In this document: in pieces, positions 25,543-36,377 of the stretch
Position numbering within the stretch: position 1 is the first letter of the stretch
How the letters are laid out: each line of letters begins with the position of its first letter
Assembly: GCA_030684835.1 (NCBI GenBank)
Contig: JAUXWZ010000008.1
Coordinates: 1 to 50,367, forward strand
Source: Beijerinckiaceae bacterium
GTDB taxonomy: Bacteria > Pseudomonadota > Alphaproteobacteria > Rhizobiales > Beijerinckiaceae
DNA length: 50,367 nt
Direction of reading: 5' to 3'
The notes under the pieces: generated by a model
What the model was told of the DNA's origin: nothing
The model's input: only the letters and a program-made list of their open reading frames with translations
Databases searched by the model: none
Made by a program: the position numbers and the translations under genes

Positions 25543-26691
25543 ATGCAATTTCTTGAGTATGTCTGGGGTCTGCTCGGCTATCTGGCCCCCTTCGTCTTTG
25601 TTCTGACCATCGTGGTGTTCTTCCACGAACTCGGCCATTTCCTTATCGGCCGCTGGTGCGGTGTGAAGGTGGACGCCTTCTCGATTGGATTTGGGCCTGA
25701 AATTGCAGCCTACACCGACCGCAGCGGCACCCGCTGGCGACTCGCCTGGATACCGCTGGGCGGGTACGTCAAATTTCACGGCGACCCGAACGGCGCGAGC
25801 GCCGGCGTTATAGAGGGCGCCGAAAACATGCCTGCCGAAGAGCGCAAGGTCAGCTTCTTCGCCCAGCCGGTCTGGAAGCGGGCGGCCATCGTCTTCGCCG
25901 GCCCTGCCGCAAGCTTCCTGCTCGGCATCGCAATCTTTGCGGTGTCCTTCTACGCGGGCGGCCGCACGTCGCTCGCGCCCGTCATCGAGAAGGTGCGCCC
26001 GGGCGATCCTGCTGACATCGCCGGGATGAGGTCAGGCGATATTATCGTTTCCATTAATGGTCAAAACATCAAGACCTGGAACGAGATGCAGCGGACTGTT
26101 CAAGCGTCGTCTGATCAGCGGCTGACGATTGTCGTCCAGCGCGCAAAGCGAGACGAAACGATTGAGGTTACCCCGAAGCGTCGCGACCTTAACACGCCGT
26201 TTGGCGTTCATCGGGTCGGGCTCATTGGCGTCGAGCCGCAGATCGGCCCCGAAGCCTGGGTGCGGGAGACGTTCAGTCTGCCGCAGTCGGTCGCGATGGG
26301 CTTTTCCGAAACCGGTTTCATCATCGAGCGCACGGCGTCCTACATTGTCGGCTTGATCGCCGGACGCGAATCGACGGATCAGATTTCAGGCCCCATTCGC
26401 ATTGCGGAGATTTCCGGCGAGTTTGCGAAGGTTGGGTTCTCGGCCCTGTTTCATCTCGCGGCGGTGCTGTCGGTGTCGATTGGGCTTCTCAACTTGCTGC
26501 CGATTCCCATGCTCGATGGCGGACATCTCCTTTTCTACGCCATCGAGGCGATCAAGGGCCGTCCATTAAGTGAAAGAAATCAAGAGCTTGGATTTAGGGT
26601 AGGGCTTGGCCTAGTGATGGCGTTGATGCTGTTCGCCACGTTCAATGACATTTTGCACGTCGGGCCAAAGCTCATGCGGCTCTTTGGTTAA
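25543..26691 (+). CDS. rseP: Site-2 intramembrane metalloprotease RseP
   Basis: A 382-residue inner-membrane zinc protease that cleaves anti-sigma factors such as RseA within the membrane. The zinc motif is HELGH (residues 28-32) and the third ligand lies in the C-terminal NLLPIPMLDGGHLLFY. A single PDZ-like domain (about 145-215: IEKVRPGDPADIAGMRSGDI) sits between, versus two in Escherichia coli. GGYVKFHGDPNGAS is typical of alphaproteobacterial forms. Start has gggaga at 8 nt. It lies 122 bp after dxr and 224 bp before bamA, a standard neighbour. Confidence 0.96.
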   Translation: MQFLEYVWGLLGYLAPFVFVLTIVVFFHELGHFLIGRWCGVKVDAFSIGFGPEIAAYTDRSGTRWRLAWIPLGGYVKFHGDPNGASAGVIEGAENMPAEERKVSFFAQPVWKRAAIVFAGPAASFLLGIAIFAVSFYAGGRTSLAPVIEKVRPGDPADIAGMRSGDIIVSINGQNIKTWNEMQRTVQASSDQRLTIVVQRAKRDETIEVTPKRRDLNTPFGVHRVGLIGVEPQIGPEAWVRETFSLPQSVAMGFSETGFIIERTASYIVGLIAGRESTDQISGPIRIAEISGEFAKVGFSALFHLAAVLSVSIGLLNLLPIPMLDGGHLLFYAIEAIKGRPLSERNQELGFRVGLGLVMALMLFATFNDILHVGPKLMRLFG

Positions 26692-26915
26692 CCTAGCGGC
26701 AACCATGAATCGTGTCGCTCCCGCAACGCGGTTCCGAAAAACAGGATTACCGGTTAAAACAGCATTTGCAGCATTCGGTAAACCGAGTAGAAGCGAAGAC
26801 TGATAATGGGCTCGGGTGAAGTGGTCACCCAGCCCGCGTGAAGTTAACTCTGCGGCTTTCAGCGCGGGGTCGGCGGGTCACCCCGCTGGCATTGGAATAC
26901 GGGGAACGGTTGCCT

Positions 26916-29405
26916 ATGCTTTTCAAAGGTCGTTTACGCAACCGGCTCGCTGCTGCGGTCGTCCTTGGGGCAGCCGGCGCAACCATTGCCGGCCCAGTCG
27001 CCGCACAGACGATTGTTGTGCAAGGCAGCCAACGCGTCGATGCTGAGACAATTCGCTCCTACTTCGCGGGGACGGATCAGGCTCGTATCAATCAGGCAGT
27101 CCGGGATCTTTATTCTACGGGGCTTTTCTCAGACGTGCGTGTTCGCCGGGACGGCGGCCGTCTGATCGTTCAGGTGACCGAGAACAATCTTATCAATCGC
27201 GTTGCCTTCGAGGGCAACAGCAAGGTGAAGAGCGACGTTCTGCTCGCCGAGGTGCAGACGAAGTCGCGCGGCGCGTTCAATCCTTCGACGGTTCAGGCTG
27301 ACATCGAGCGCGTTCGCGACGTTTATCGTCGCGCGGGCCGTGGCGCCGCGAACGTCACGTCGCGCACGGTCAGCTTGCCGAACGGCCGCATCGACGTTGT
27401 GTTCACTGTTAACGAAGGCGGCAAGACGGGCGTTCGCGCCATCGAGTTTGCTGGCAACAGCGCTTACTCGGCCTATCGCTTGCGCGGCATCATTCAGACG
27501 ACGGAAATGAATTTCCTGTCGTGGCTGAAGAATTCTGACGTTTACGATCCGGACCGCATTTCGGCGGACCTTGAACTCATACGCCGTTTCTATCTGAAAA
27601 ACGGCTATGCCGACTTCCGTGTCATTGGGTCTGACGCCCAGTACGACGAGTCGCGCCAGGGCTGGGTCGTGACGATCACCATGGAAGAGGGCGCGCCCTA
27701 CCGGGTGGCCGCAGTCAGTGTCGATTCGCGTATCGCTGATATCGACGTCGCGACGATTCAGTCCACCGTCCGCCTCCGCGCGGGCGACGTCTATAACGGC
27801 GATCTTGTCGAGAAGTCGGTCGAGGCCATCCAGCGCGAGGTCGCCCGCAAGGGTTACGCCTTCGCAGCGGTTCGTCCACGCGGCGATCGCGATCCTGCGA
27901 CCCAATCAATCAACTTGTCCTTCGTTGTTGAGGAAGGCCCGCGCGTTTACGTCGAGCGCATTGTGGTGCGTGGCAACACCCGCACCCGCGATTACGTCAT
28001 TCGCCGCGAATTTGAGCTTGGCGAAGGCGATGCATACAATCGTGTTCTGGTTGATCGCGCCGAGCGCCGTCTCAACAGTCTTGGCTTCTTCAAGCGCGTC
28101 CGCATCATCAACGAGCCCGGCTCGTCGCCCGATCGTGTCGTTGTCATTGTCGATGTTGAAGATCAGCCCACAGGCTCCTTCGGCGTTTCGGGCGGTTACT
28201 CCACGCAGGACGGCTTCATCGGCGAAGTGTCGATTTCAGAGTCGAACTTCCTCGGCCGTGGCCAGTTCGTTCGCGCCTCCGCATCGCTCGGCCAGCGCGT
28301 TCGTGGCGTCGATCTGTCGTTCACCGAGCCCTATTTCCTCGGCTACCGCATGGCGGCCGGTGTGGACTTGTTCTGGCGCGAGAACACCAATTCAACTTAC
28401 GCGCTGTATGATACCTCAAACGTCGGCGCGACCCTTCGCCTCGGCATCCCGCTCACCGACCAGTTCTCGTTCGGCGTGCGCTACTCGATCTATCAGACCG
28501 AGATCACGATCCCGAACGACAAGCGCCGTCCGTACAACGATTGCACGACGTTCATCCCGGGCGTGACGCCTACACCAGCCTTGCCAACAGACTTGAACTG
28601 CTTGACCAACGGCGAGGCCTCTCTCGCGGTGAAGGAAGCCGCCGGGACATGGTTGACCTCGTCCGTCGGCAGCACGTTGTCGTACAGCACGCTGGACAAT
28701 GGTCGTAACCCGACGTCCGGCCTGTTTGCCGAAGTTCGCGGCGACGTCGCAGGCCTTGGCGGTGACGCCAAGTGGGTGCGCGGCACGGCTGATCTGCGTT
28801 ATTATTATCCTGTCTGGGATAACGTAACCCTCATGGCCCGCGCGCAAGGCGGTCATATATCTGCGTTTGGCGGCAACGATCTGCGAATTGTCGACAACTT
28901 CAACCTCGGACCCGGGCTTGTCCGCGGCTTTGCATCGGGCGGCATCGGCCCGCGTGATATCTCGACCGGCCAGACCAACAATCGCACTTCGTCTCTGGGT
29001 GGCACCACCTACTTCGGCGGTTCTCTCGAGTTGCAGTTCCCGATCTTCGGCCTGCCGCGTGAAATTGGTCTGCGCGGCGCGATCTTCGCCGATGCAGGCA
29101 CGCTGTTCGGCTACAAGGGCCGTACAAATTTTGCCGGCTTCGTGAACGACTGTTCGGCTGGACCCAACCCTTGCATCGGTGGCGTCGGGGGCACCAACCC
29201 GCAGTCGAACACCCTCGTCGTTCGTGACGACAAGGGGATCCGCTCGTCTGTCGGCGCCAGCCTTCTCTGGGCTTCGCCTCTCGGTCCGATCCGCTTCGAC
29301 TACGCCTTCGCTCTTACGAAGGACGAGGGCGAACTTGTTGCTGGCAAGCGGGTTGGCGGCGACGTGACTCAGGCCTTCCGCTTCTCGGGCGGCACAAGCT
29401 TCTGA
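26916..29405 (+). CDS. bamA: Outer membrane assembly factor BamA
   Basis: An 829-residue outer-membrane protein that folds and inserts beta-barrel proteins. A signal peptide (KGRLRNRL, then AAAVVLGAAGATIAGPVAAQ) precedes five POTRA domains (about 30-435), each starting with blocks such as IVVQGSQRVDAETIRSYF, NRVAFEGNSKVK, VRAIEFAGNSAYS, YRVAAVSVDSRIAD and ERIVVRGNTRTRD. The 16-strand barrel follows, with FLGRGQFVRASASLGQR, and ends in a terminal Phe (FRFSGGTSF), the usual barrel-recognition end. ATG at 26916 is chosen for the signal peptide; 26 upstream codons from a GTG are open but Arg-rich. A strong intrinsic terminator lies 91 bp after the stop. Confidence 0.96.
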   Translation: MLFKGRLRNRLAAAVVLGAAGATIAGPVAAQTIVVQGSQRVDAETIRSYFAGTDQARINQAVRDLYSTGLFSDVRVRRDGGRLIVQVTENNLINRVAFEGNSKVKSDVLLAEVQTKSRGAFNPSTVQADIERVRDVYRRAGRGAANVTSRTVSLPNGRIDVVFTVNEGGKTGVRAIEFAGNSAYSAYRLRGIIQTTEMNFLSWLKNSDVYDPDRISADLELIRRFYLKNGYADFRVIGSDAQYDESRQGWVVTITMEEGAPYRVAAVSVDSRIADIDVATIQSTVRLRAGDVYNGDLVEKSVEAIQREVARKGYAFAAVRPRGDRDPATQSINLSFVVEEGPRVYVERIVVRGNTRTRDYVIRREFELGEGDAYNRVLVDRAERRLNSLGFFKRVRIINEPGSSPDRVVVIVDVEDQPTGSFGVSGGYSTQDGFIGEVSISESNFLGRGQFVRASASLGQRVRGVDLSFTEPYFLGYRMAAGVDLFWRENTNSTYALYDTSNVGATLRLGIPLTDQFSFGVRYSIYQTEITIPNDKRRPYNDCTTFIPGVTPTPALPTDLNCLTNGEASLAVKEAAGTWLTSSVGSTLSYSTLDNGRNPTSGLFAEVRGDVAGLGGDAKWVRGTADLRYYYPVWDNVTLMARAQGGHISAFGGNDLRIVDNFNLGPGLVRGFASGGIGPRDISTGQTNNRTSSLGGTTYFGGSLELQFPIFGLPREIGLRGAIFADAGTLFGYKGRTNFAGFVNDCSAGPNPCIGGVGGTNPQSNTLVVRDDKGIRSSVGASLLWASPLGPIRFDYAFALTKDEGELVAGKRVGGDVTQAFRFSGGTSF

Positions 29406-29408
29406 TCC

Positions 29409-29428
29409 GGGCGGGTTAGCGCCCGCCC
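29409..29428 (+). terminator. GC hairpin directly after bamA
   Basis: Gggcggg and cccgccc pair around a 6-nt loop 4 bp after the bamA stop. No T run follows, so it is more likely an mRNA-end stabiliser or weak attenuator than a full terminator. Confidence 0.4.
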
Positions 29429-29465
29429 TCCGTATCCAGCGCCATTTTCGGCCTGAGATCACGTT

Positions 29466-29495
29466 TGACAGACTTGCAGCTGACAGACTTGCAGC
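29466..29495. repeat. 15-bp tandem duplication between bamA and lpxD
   Basis: Two exact copies of tgacagacttgcagc, directly in front of the intrinsic terminator hairpin at 29496. Confidence 0.9.
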
Positions 29496-29524
29496 GCGCC
29501 TCGCTTCATGCGAAGGCGCGTTTT
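29496..29524 (+). terminator. Intrinsic terminator between bamA and lpxD
   Basis: Stem gcgcct-cgc / gcg-a-aggcgc with a 5-nt loop (one bulged A), flanked by an extra C-G pair and followed by TTTT. It lies 91 bp after bamA and 53 bp before lpxD, so bamA and the lipid A genes may be partly uncoupled. Confidence 0.7.
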
Positions 29525-29576
29525 GCTTGATACCGGGTGCGCGGGACGCCTTCGGAAGACTTCGCAGGAGACGCGT

Positions 29577-30614
29577 ATGACGGAACCGGTTTTCTTTCGG
29601 CGGGAGATGGCGCCAACGCTGGGCGACATCGTCGAGTGGACCGGGGCGAAGGCGCCCGACGGCGCCGACCTGTCGCAGCCAATTATTGAGCTTGCGCCGC
29701 TTGATCAGGGCCGCCCAGGCGCGCTCGTCTTCCTGGACAACCCCAAATATTCCGATCAGGTCGCCACAACCCGGGCCACGGCCTGCCTGATGTCAGCGCG
29801 CTATGTCGCAAAAGCTGCGCCCGGCCTTGTCACGCTGGTGACACCCGAGCCCTACCGCGCCTTCGCGCTTGTGTCAGGGCGCATGTTTCCGACGGCCATG
29901 CGGCCACAGTCTGTGTTTGGCGCCACGGGTGTTTCGCCTGGCTCATTCGTTCATCCCGAGGCGCGTCTGGAAGCTGGTGTCATCGTTGATCCGGGTGCTG
30001 TCATCGGCCCGCGCGCCCAGATCGGGGCCGGAACGCTAATTGGCGCGAACGCTGTTGTCGGCGCGGACGTATGCATCGGGCGTGAGTGTACAGTAGGGCC
30101 AAACGCTACCATCCTGCATGCGCTCGTTGGTGATCGCGTTTGCCTGCATCCGGGTGTGCGGATTGGGCAGGATGGTTTTGGCTTCGCCATGGGGCCGGGC
30201 GGGCATCTCAAAGTGCCGCAATTGGGGCGCGTGATCATCCAGAACGATGTGGAGATTGGCGCCAACACGACCGTTGATCGAGGCGCCAATCGGGATACGC
30301 TGATCGGCGAAGGCACAAAAATCGACAATCTCGTGCAGATCGCCCACAACGTCAGCGTCGGCCGCCATTGCGTCATCGTCTCGCACGTTGGCGTCGCGGG
30401 TTCGACCGAGATCGGTGATTTCGTCGCCATTGGCGGCCAGGCCGGACTCACCGGGCATTTGAGGATCGGGGCGGGGGCGCAGATCGCTGCTCAAGCCGGT
30501 GTGATGAATGATATCCCGGCAGGCGAGCGATGGGGTGGTTCGCCGGCTAAGCCGTTGCGCGAATTCATGCGCGACGTGGCGACCCTCACGCGCCTTTCGA
30601 AGGCGAAGCAATAA
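29577..30614 (+). CDS. lpxD: UDP-3-O-(3-hydroxyacyl)glucosamine N-acyltransferase
   Basis: A 345-residue acyltransferase adding the second 3-hydroxyacyl chain in lipid A synthesis. After a uridine-binding N-domain (about 1-110) comes a left-handed beta-helix of hexapeptide repeats ([20 protein letters not shown] and onward). Catalytic-region marks are [24 protein letters not shown] and [11 protein letters not shown]. The C-terminal helix ends LTRLSKAKQ. The start has gcaggag 7 nt upstream and family-like MTEPVFF; 23 upstream codons belong to the terminator region. It opens lpxD-fabZ-lpxA-lpxB. Confidence 0.96.
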   Translation: MTEPVFFRREMAPTLGDIVEWTGAKAPDGADLSQPIIELAPLDQGRPGALVFLDNPKYSDQVATTRATACLMSARYVAKAAPGLVTLVTPEPYRAFALVSGRMFPTAMRPQSVFGATGVSPGSFVHPEARLEAGVIVDPGAVIGPRAQIGAGTLIGANAVVGADVCIGRECTVGPNATILHALVGDRVCLHPGVRIGQDGFGFAMGPGGHLKVPQLGRVIIQNDVEIGANTTVDRGANRDTLIGEGTKIDNLVQIAHNVSVGRHCVIVSHVGVAGSTEIGDFVAIGGQAGLTGHLRIGAGAQIAAQAGVMNDIPAGERWGGSPAKPLREFMRDVATLTRLSKAKQ

Positions 30615-30659
30615 CATTGAACGTGACTGAGGCTGAATGGCCGGTGCTAAGGAAACAGC

Positions 30660-31139
30660 ATGAAAGAGAACGCCGCACCGACGCTTGACACCGTCGACAT
30701 CCAGAAGCTCCTGGAATATCTGCCGCATCGCTATCCGTTTCTGCTCGTGGACCGCATCATTGAGTGCAACGGCGATGCGAGCTGCATCGGCATCAAGAAC
30801 GTCACCGCCAATGAGCCGCAATTTCAGGGGCACTTCCCCGGTCAGCCGATCATGCCCGGCGTTTTGCTTATCGAGGGCATGGCGCAGACGGCCGGCGCGC
30901 TTGCAGTCCATGCTTCCGGCTCGAACCGTCCCGATGTGGTTTACTTCATGACCATCGACAAGGTGAAGTTTCGCAAGCCGGTGGTGCCTGGCGACCGTGT
31001 CGAGTTTCACATGACCCGCCTGAACCGCCGCCGCAACATGTGGTGGTATCGCGGCGAGGCCAAGGTGGATGGCGTCATGGTTTGCGAGGCCGAACTCAGC
31101 GCAATGCTGGTCGGTGCGAAGACGGATAAAAACGCGTGA
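30660..31139 (+). CDS. fabZ: 3-hydroxyacyl-ACP dehydratase FabZ
   Basis: A 159-residue hot-dog-fold enzyme dehydrating 3-hydroxyacyl-ACP in fatty acid elongation, competing with LpxA and LpxD for the same acyl-ACP pool. Catalytic His58 lies in [15 protein letters not shown] and Glu72 in [25 protein letters not shown] is the usual N-terminal block. The ribosome site is aagga 6-7 nt upstream. lpxA follows immediately. Confidence 0.98.
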   Translation: MKENAAPTLDTVDIQKLLEYLPHRYPFLLVDRIIECNGDASCIGIKNVTANEPQFQGHFPGQPIMPGVLLIEGMAQTAGALAVHASGSNRPDVVYFMTIDKVKFRKPVVPGDRVEFHMTRLNRRRNMWWYRGEAKVDGVMVCEAELSAMLVGAKTDKNA

Positions 31140-31147
31140 GATCATCC

Positions 31148-31945
31148 ATGATTCACCCATCATCAGTCATTGAAGACGGCGCAAAACTGGGCGATGGCGT
31201 ACGCATCGGCCCCTTCTGTCATGTCGGCCCTGATGCGACGCTCGGCGAGGGCGTGGAATTGGTGTCCCATGTAGCCTTGCATGGCCGCACAACCATCGGC
31301 GCGCGCACGCGCATCTTTCCCTTCGCGTCCATCGGTCATCAGCCGCAGGATCTCAAGTTCAAGGGCGAGCCCTCGACGCTTGTCATCGGCGCCGACTGTC
31401 TTATTCGCGAGGGCGTCACGATGAATCCGGGGACTGAGGGTGGGCGTATGACGACCACCGTCGGCGATAAGTGCACGTTCCTCGCCAACTCGCATATCGG
31501 GCACGATTGCAACGTGGGTAGCCATGTCATACTGTCGAACAATGTGATGCTGGCGGGGCATGTGACCGTCGGCGATTTCGTGATCTTTGGCGGCGGGGCG
31601 GCAGTCATCCAGTTTGCGCGCGTTGGGCCGCACGCCTTCGTGGGCGGCATGAGCGGGCTTGAGAACGATCTCATTCCGTATGGCCTGGCGATGGGTAATC
31701 GCGCCCATTTGGCCGGCCTTAACCTGGTCGGCTTGCGCCGCCGCAGTTTCTCGCGTGAGTCGATCCACGACCTTCGGCGCGCCTATCGTTTGCTGTTCGC
31801 CGCAGAAGGCACGCTGAAGGAGCGAGTCGAGGATGTCGCGGCGGAGTTCAGCGATCATCCGCAAGTGCATGAAGTCCTCGACTTCATCCGCGACGGCGGC
31901 GAGCGCGCCATCTGCACGCCTCTGCTGACGGACGGCCGCGCGTGA
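31148..31945 (+). CDS. lpxA: UDP-N-acetylglucosamine O-acyltransferase LpxA
   Basis: A 265-residue trimeric left-handed beta-helix enzyme catalysing the first step of lipid A synthesis. Hexapeptide repeats fill residues 1-185; the catalytic-site region reads ANSHIGHDCNVGSHVILSN, and GLRRRSFSRESIHDLRRAYR starts the C-terminal helical domain. ATG at 31148 (MIHPSSVIEDGA) matches the family N-terminus. A GTG at 31136 overlapping the fabZ stop is an alternative adding four residues. lpxB begins at a 4-bp GTGA overlap, leaving no room for lpxI. Confidence 0.96.
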   Translation: MIHPSSVIEDGAKLGDGVRIGPFCHVGPDATLGEGVELVSHVALHGRTTIGARTRIFPFASIGHQPQDLKFKGEPSTLVIGADCLIREGVTMNPGTEGGRMTTTVGDKCTFLANSHIGHDCNVGSHVILSNNVMLAGHVTVGDFVIFGGGAAVIQFARVGPHAFVGGMSGLENDLIPYGLAMGNRAHLAGLNLVGLRRRSFSRESIHDLRRAYRLLFAAEGTLKERVEDVAAEFSDHPQVHEVLDFIRDGGERAICTPLLTDGRA

Positions 31946-33120
31946 ACGAGGCGCCGCCCCGCGCTCTCGATGTATTTCTGGTCGCCGGCGAGGAGTCTGG
32001 CGATCAACTCGGCTTCAAACTGATGCGCGCGTTGCGCGAGACGACCGGCGGAGTTGTCGCGTTTCGCGGAATTGGCGGACACGCCATGGAAGCGGAGGGA
32101 TTGCACAGTCTCTTCCCGATGTCCGATGTCGCCGTGATGGGTTTTGTGCCCGTCATCAAACGCCTGCCGCAGCTCATCGCCCGCATCCGGCAGGCGGCCA
32201 ACGCCATTATTGCCGCGCCGCCGGACGTTTTGGTCATCATCGACTCACCCGATTTCACGCATCGCGTGGCAAAGCGCGTGAGGGCAAGCCTGCCGAACCT
32301 GCCCATCGTAGATTACGTCAGCCCGACCGTGTGGGCATGGCGCTCCGGCCGGGCGCTCAAAATGCGTGCCTACGTTGATCATCTTCTGGCATTGCTGCCC
32401 TTCGAGCCGGAAGCGCATCAGCGGCTTGGCGGACCGCCATGCACCTATGTGGGGCATCCCCTGATTGAACGGGCCGCCGAGATGCGCCCCCCCGCGGACG
32501 ATCCACGCTTGCGGAACGCCTTGCCGCCGACGCTACTCGTCCTGCCCGGATCGCGCCGCAGCGAGATCGAGCGTCTGTCGGAAGATTTCGGCGGCGCCGT
32601 CGCGCGGGTGATCGAGACATGCGGTCCCTTGGATGTTGTTCTGCCGGCTGTTGCGCATCTGGAAGCGTTGATCCGCGAGAAAACATCCCGGTGGAAGCAT
32701 CCACCCCGAATCGTCATGGGCGAGGCGGGAAAGTTCGACGCGTTCCGTCGCGCACGCGCCGCTCTTGCTGCGTCGGGGACCGTGACGCTGGAGCTCGCGC
32801 TGGCGCAAGTTCCGATGGTTGTCGCCTACAAGGTTTCACCCATCGAGACGCTTCTGCGCTTCATCATCACGGCGCCTTCGATTGTGCTGCCCACGCTCAT
32901 CCTGGGCGAAAAGATTATCCCCGAAATCCTGCAGAAGGATTGCAACCCCGATGCGTTGGCGCAGGCGCTCGTTCCGCTCATAAAGGGCGGCGAAGCGCGC
33001 GAGCGGCAACTTTCGGCGCTGGCGCGCGTCGGAGAGATCATGGCGCTGCCGGACGGCGAGCGTCCAAGCCAGCGCGCCGCACGTATCGTCGTCGAAACGG
33101 CACGTCGCACAGACCGCTGA
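31942..33120 (+). CDS. lpxB: Lipid-A-disaccharide synthase
   Basis: A 392-residue peripheral inner-membrane glycosyltransferase (GT19) joining UDP-diacylglucosamine and lipid X. Family marks are FLVAGEESGDQLG, FRGIGGHAMEAEGL, the segment IDSPDFTHRVAKRVR, DYVSPTVWAWRSGRA, YVGHPLIERA, LLVLPGSRRSEIERL and AASGTVTLELAL. It starts with GTG in a GTGA overlap with the end of lpxA, implying coupled translation. Its substrate lipid X is made by LpxH, LpxI or LpxG; none of these is in the window. It is convergent with gltA across a shared hairpin. Confidence 0.97.
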   Translation: MNEAPPRALDVFLVAGEESGDQLGFKLMRALRETTGGVVAFRGIGGHAMEAEGLHSLFPMSDVAVMGFVPVIKRLPQLIARIRQAANAIIAAPPDVLVIIDSPDFTHRVAKRVRASLPNLPIVDYVSPTVWAWRSGRALKMRAYVDHLLALLPFEPEAHQRLGGPPCTYVGHPLIERAAEMRPPADDPRLRNALPPTLLVLPGSRRSEIERLSEDFGGAVARVIETCGPLDVVLPAVAHLEALIREKTSRWKHPPRIVMGEAGKFDAFRRARAALAASGTVTLELALAQVPMVVAYKVSPIETLLRFIITAPSIVLPTLILGEKIIPEILQKDCNPDALAQALVPLIKGGEARERQLSALARVGEIMALPDGERPSQRAARIVVETARRTDR

Positions 33121-33139
33121 CGCTGAGCCTGAAACAGAG

Positions 33140-33161
33140 AAGGCCGCCCGGAGGCGGCCTT
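33140..33161. terminator. Bidirectional hairpin between lpxB and gltA
   Basis: A 9-bp perfect stem (aaggccgcc / ggcggcctt) with a 4-nt loop sits between convergent stops. T-rich flanks are weak on both sides, but the A/T ends of the stem and position fit a shared terminator. Confidence 0.65.
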
Positions 33162-33185
33162 CGTGTCGATGCGCTGAAGCGACGC

Positions 33186-34475
<1,290 letters not shown>

Positions 34476-34759
34476 GACATTCTTGCCTTCGTTTTCCGGC
34501 GGGCTTGCTAGGCGCAGGCTTCGCGGCGAGGCTTCGCCTCAATTCATCGGACTTCTGGACACTGCGTTTGCTAACCGATCATCGGTCCGCGTTCAAGCCT
34601 GCCGCATATACGCCGTAATGCGACGTGCGGCGCATGATTACGCAGTATGAAGGGCTTTTCTCGCGGCATTGAAACTTCAGTGCGCAAGCGTCTCGAAAAG
34701 CGTGGTTCGCAGCGAGATTTCCGCCAAAAACCGCTCCGCTGAATGCAAATCGAGCAGTC

Positions 34760-36193
34760 TCAAACCTTAGTCTGATCCGCCAGGCGCGCCATGCTTTCCT
34801 CGCGCCCAAGCGTTTCCAGAACGTCGAAAATGCCCGGAGACGTCGCTCGTCCAGTGAGCGCCGCACGCAGCGGTTGGGCCACCGCCCCCAGCTTCGCGCC
34901 AGTTGCTTCGCAGTAGGAGCGCACGGCTGCTTCGCTCGCTGCGGCGGTCCATTCTGTCAGCTCGGTGAAGAGTGGCAGCAGCGCCGATAGATGGGCGCGG
35001 CCGTGCTCGAGGATCTCCGCGGCTTTCGGCTCCAACGGGAGCGGCCGGGAAGCGTAGAGGAAGCGGGCGCCATCGAGCAGTTCGACAAGCGTCTTGGCGC
35101 GTTCTTTCAGGCCGGGCATTGCGGCCAGAAGCTTGCGTTTCATTTCGGCGTCAAGCTTGCTGGCGAGTTCCTCGCTGCCGGGCAGATAAGGCAGCGTTGT
35201 TAGCAACGCGTCGAGCAAGTCAGCATCCGGCGTCGCGCGCATGTAGTGGCCGTTGAGATTTTCGAGCTTTGCGAAATCAAAGCGCGCGGCGGAACGTCCA
35301 ATCTGCGACAGATCGAAAGCTTCGATCATCTCCTGCGTCGTGAAAAATTCTTTGTCGCCGCTGCTCCAGCCCAGGCGCACCAGGTAATTGCGCAGGGCGG
35401 CGGGCAAATAACCCAGCGCGCGGTAAGCGTCGACACCCAGAGCGCCATGGCGCTTGGAGAGTTTTGCGCCGTCCGAACCGTGGATGAGCGGGATATGCGC
35501 CATCACCGGCGCGCTCCAGCCCATAGCCTGGTAGATGTGCGTCTGGCGCGCAGCGTTCGTCAGGTGGTCGTCGCCGCGCACGACATGCGTGATGCCCATG
35601 TCATGGTCGTCGACCACGACAGCCAGCATGTAGGTCGGCGTGCCGTCCGAGCGCAGGAGCACGATGTCGTCGAGATCCTTGTTGGGGAACACCACGCGGC
35701 CTTGCACCTGATCCGTGACGATGGTCTCGCCGTCTTGCGGAGCCTTCAGGCGAACAACAAACTTGAGCCCCGAGGCGGCTGCCTCCGCGATGTCGGCGTC
35801 GCTGCGGTCACGCCAGCGTCCATCATAGCGAGGTGGGCGCTTTTCCGCTCGCGCCTGCTCGCGCATCTGCTCGAGTTCCTGCTGGGTGGCGAAGCACTTG
35901 TAGGCCTTGCCTTCGGTGAGCATCTGGTGCGCCACTTCCGCGTGCCGGCTGGCGCGCGCAAACTGGTAGATCGGCTCGCCGTCGCACTTCAGTCCGAGCC
36001 AGTCCAGCCCGTCGATGATAGCTGTAATAGCCGGCTCGGTTGACCGCTCCCGGTCCGTGTCCTCGATGCGGAGCAGCATCTTCCCGCCAAAGCGGCGGGC
36101 GTAAAGCCAGTTGAACAGCGCGGTGCGCGCGCCCCCGATATGCAGGAAACCAGTGGGGGACGGGGCAAACCGTGTAACGACGGCTTCGGACAT
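34760..36193 (-). CDS. gltX: Glutamyl-tRNA synthetase
   Basis: A 477-residue class I aminoacyl-tRNA synthetase charging tRNA-Glu. The nucleotide-binding motif is [20 protein letters not shown] (HIGH as HIGG) and the second is [27 protein letters not shown] and [14 protein letters not shown] are further marks. The C-terminal anticodon-binding helical part ends [15 protein letters not shown] at 36193 is preferred over a TTG one codon upstream. It diverges from comEC, 184 bp away, as in related alphaproteobacteria. Confidence 0.97.
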   Translation of the reverse strand: MSEAVVTRFAPSPTGFLHIGGARTALFNWLYARRFGGKMLLRIEDTDRERSTEPAITAIIDGLDWLGLKCDGEPIYQFARASRHAEVAHQMLTEGKAYKCFATQQELEQMREQARAEKRPPRYDGRWRDRSDADIAEAAASGLKFVVRLKAPQDGETIVTDQVQGRVVFPNKDLDDIVLLRSDGTPTYMLAVVVDDHDMGITHVVRGDDHLTNAARQTHIYQAMGWSAPVMAHIPLIHGSDGAKLSKRHGALGVDAYRALGYLPAALRNYLVRLGWSSGDKEFFTTQEMIEAFDLSQIGRSAARFDFAKLENLNGHYMRATPDADLLDALLTTLPYLPGSEELASKLDAEMKRKLLAAMPGLKERAKTLVELLDGARFLYASRPLPLEPKAAEILEHGRAHLSALLPLFTELTEWTAAASEAAVRSYCEATGAKLGAVAQPLRAALTGRATSPGIFDVLETLGREESMARLADQTKV

Positions 36194-36377
36194 CAATGAA
36201 CTCTCGGAAGATAGAGGGGGATTTTTTTCATGTATTGGGCGACCGCGCCGCGGCTAAGCCCCAGGTTAGAGGTTTCGCGGAGGCGCGCGTCGTGTAGCAT
36301 TGGCGGGCCGGGTTGGGTAGGCGTCACAGCCTTCCTCCCGGGTATTTGGATGTGTCATCGTTTTTCCAGGTGCGTTG

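Noticed and set aside
34476-34759. Possible tRNA or small RNA between gltA and gltX
   Set aside because: No cloverleaf or T-arm consensus could be built; only a small palindrome and presumed gltA promoter region are present.
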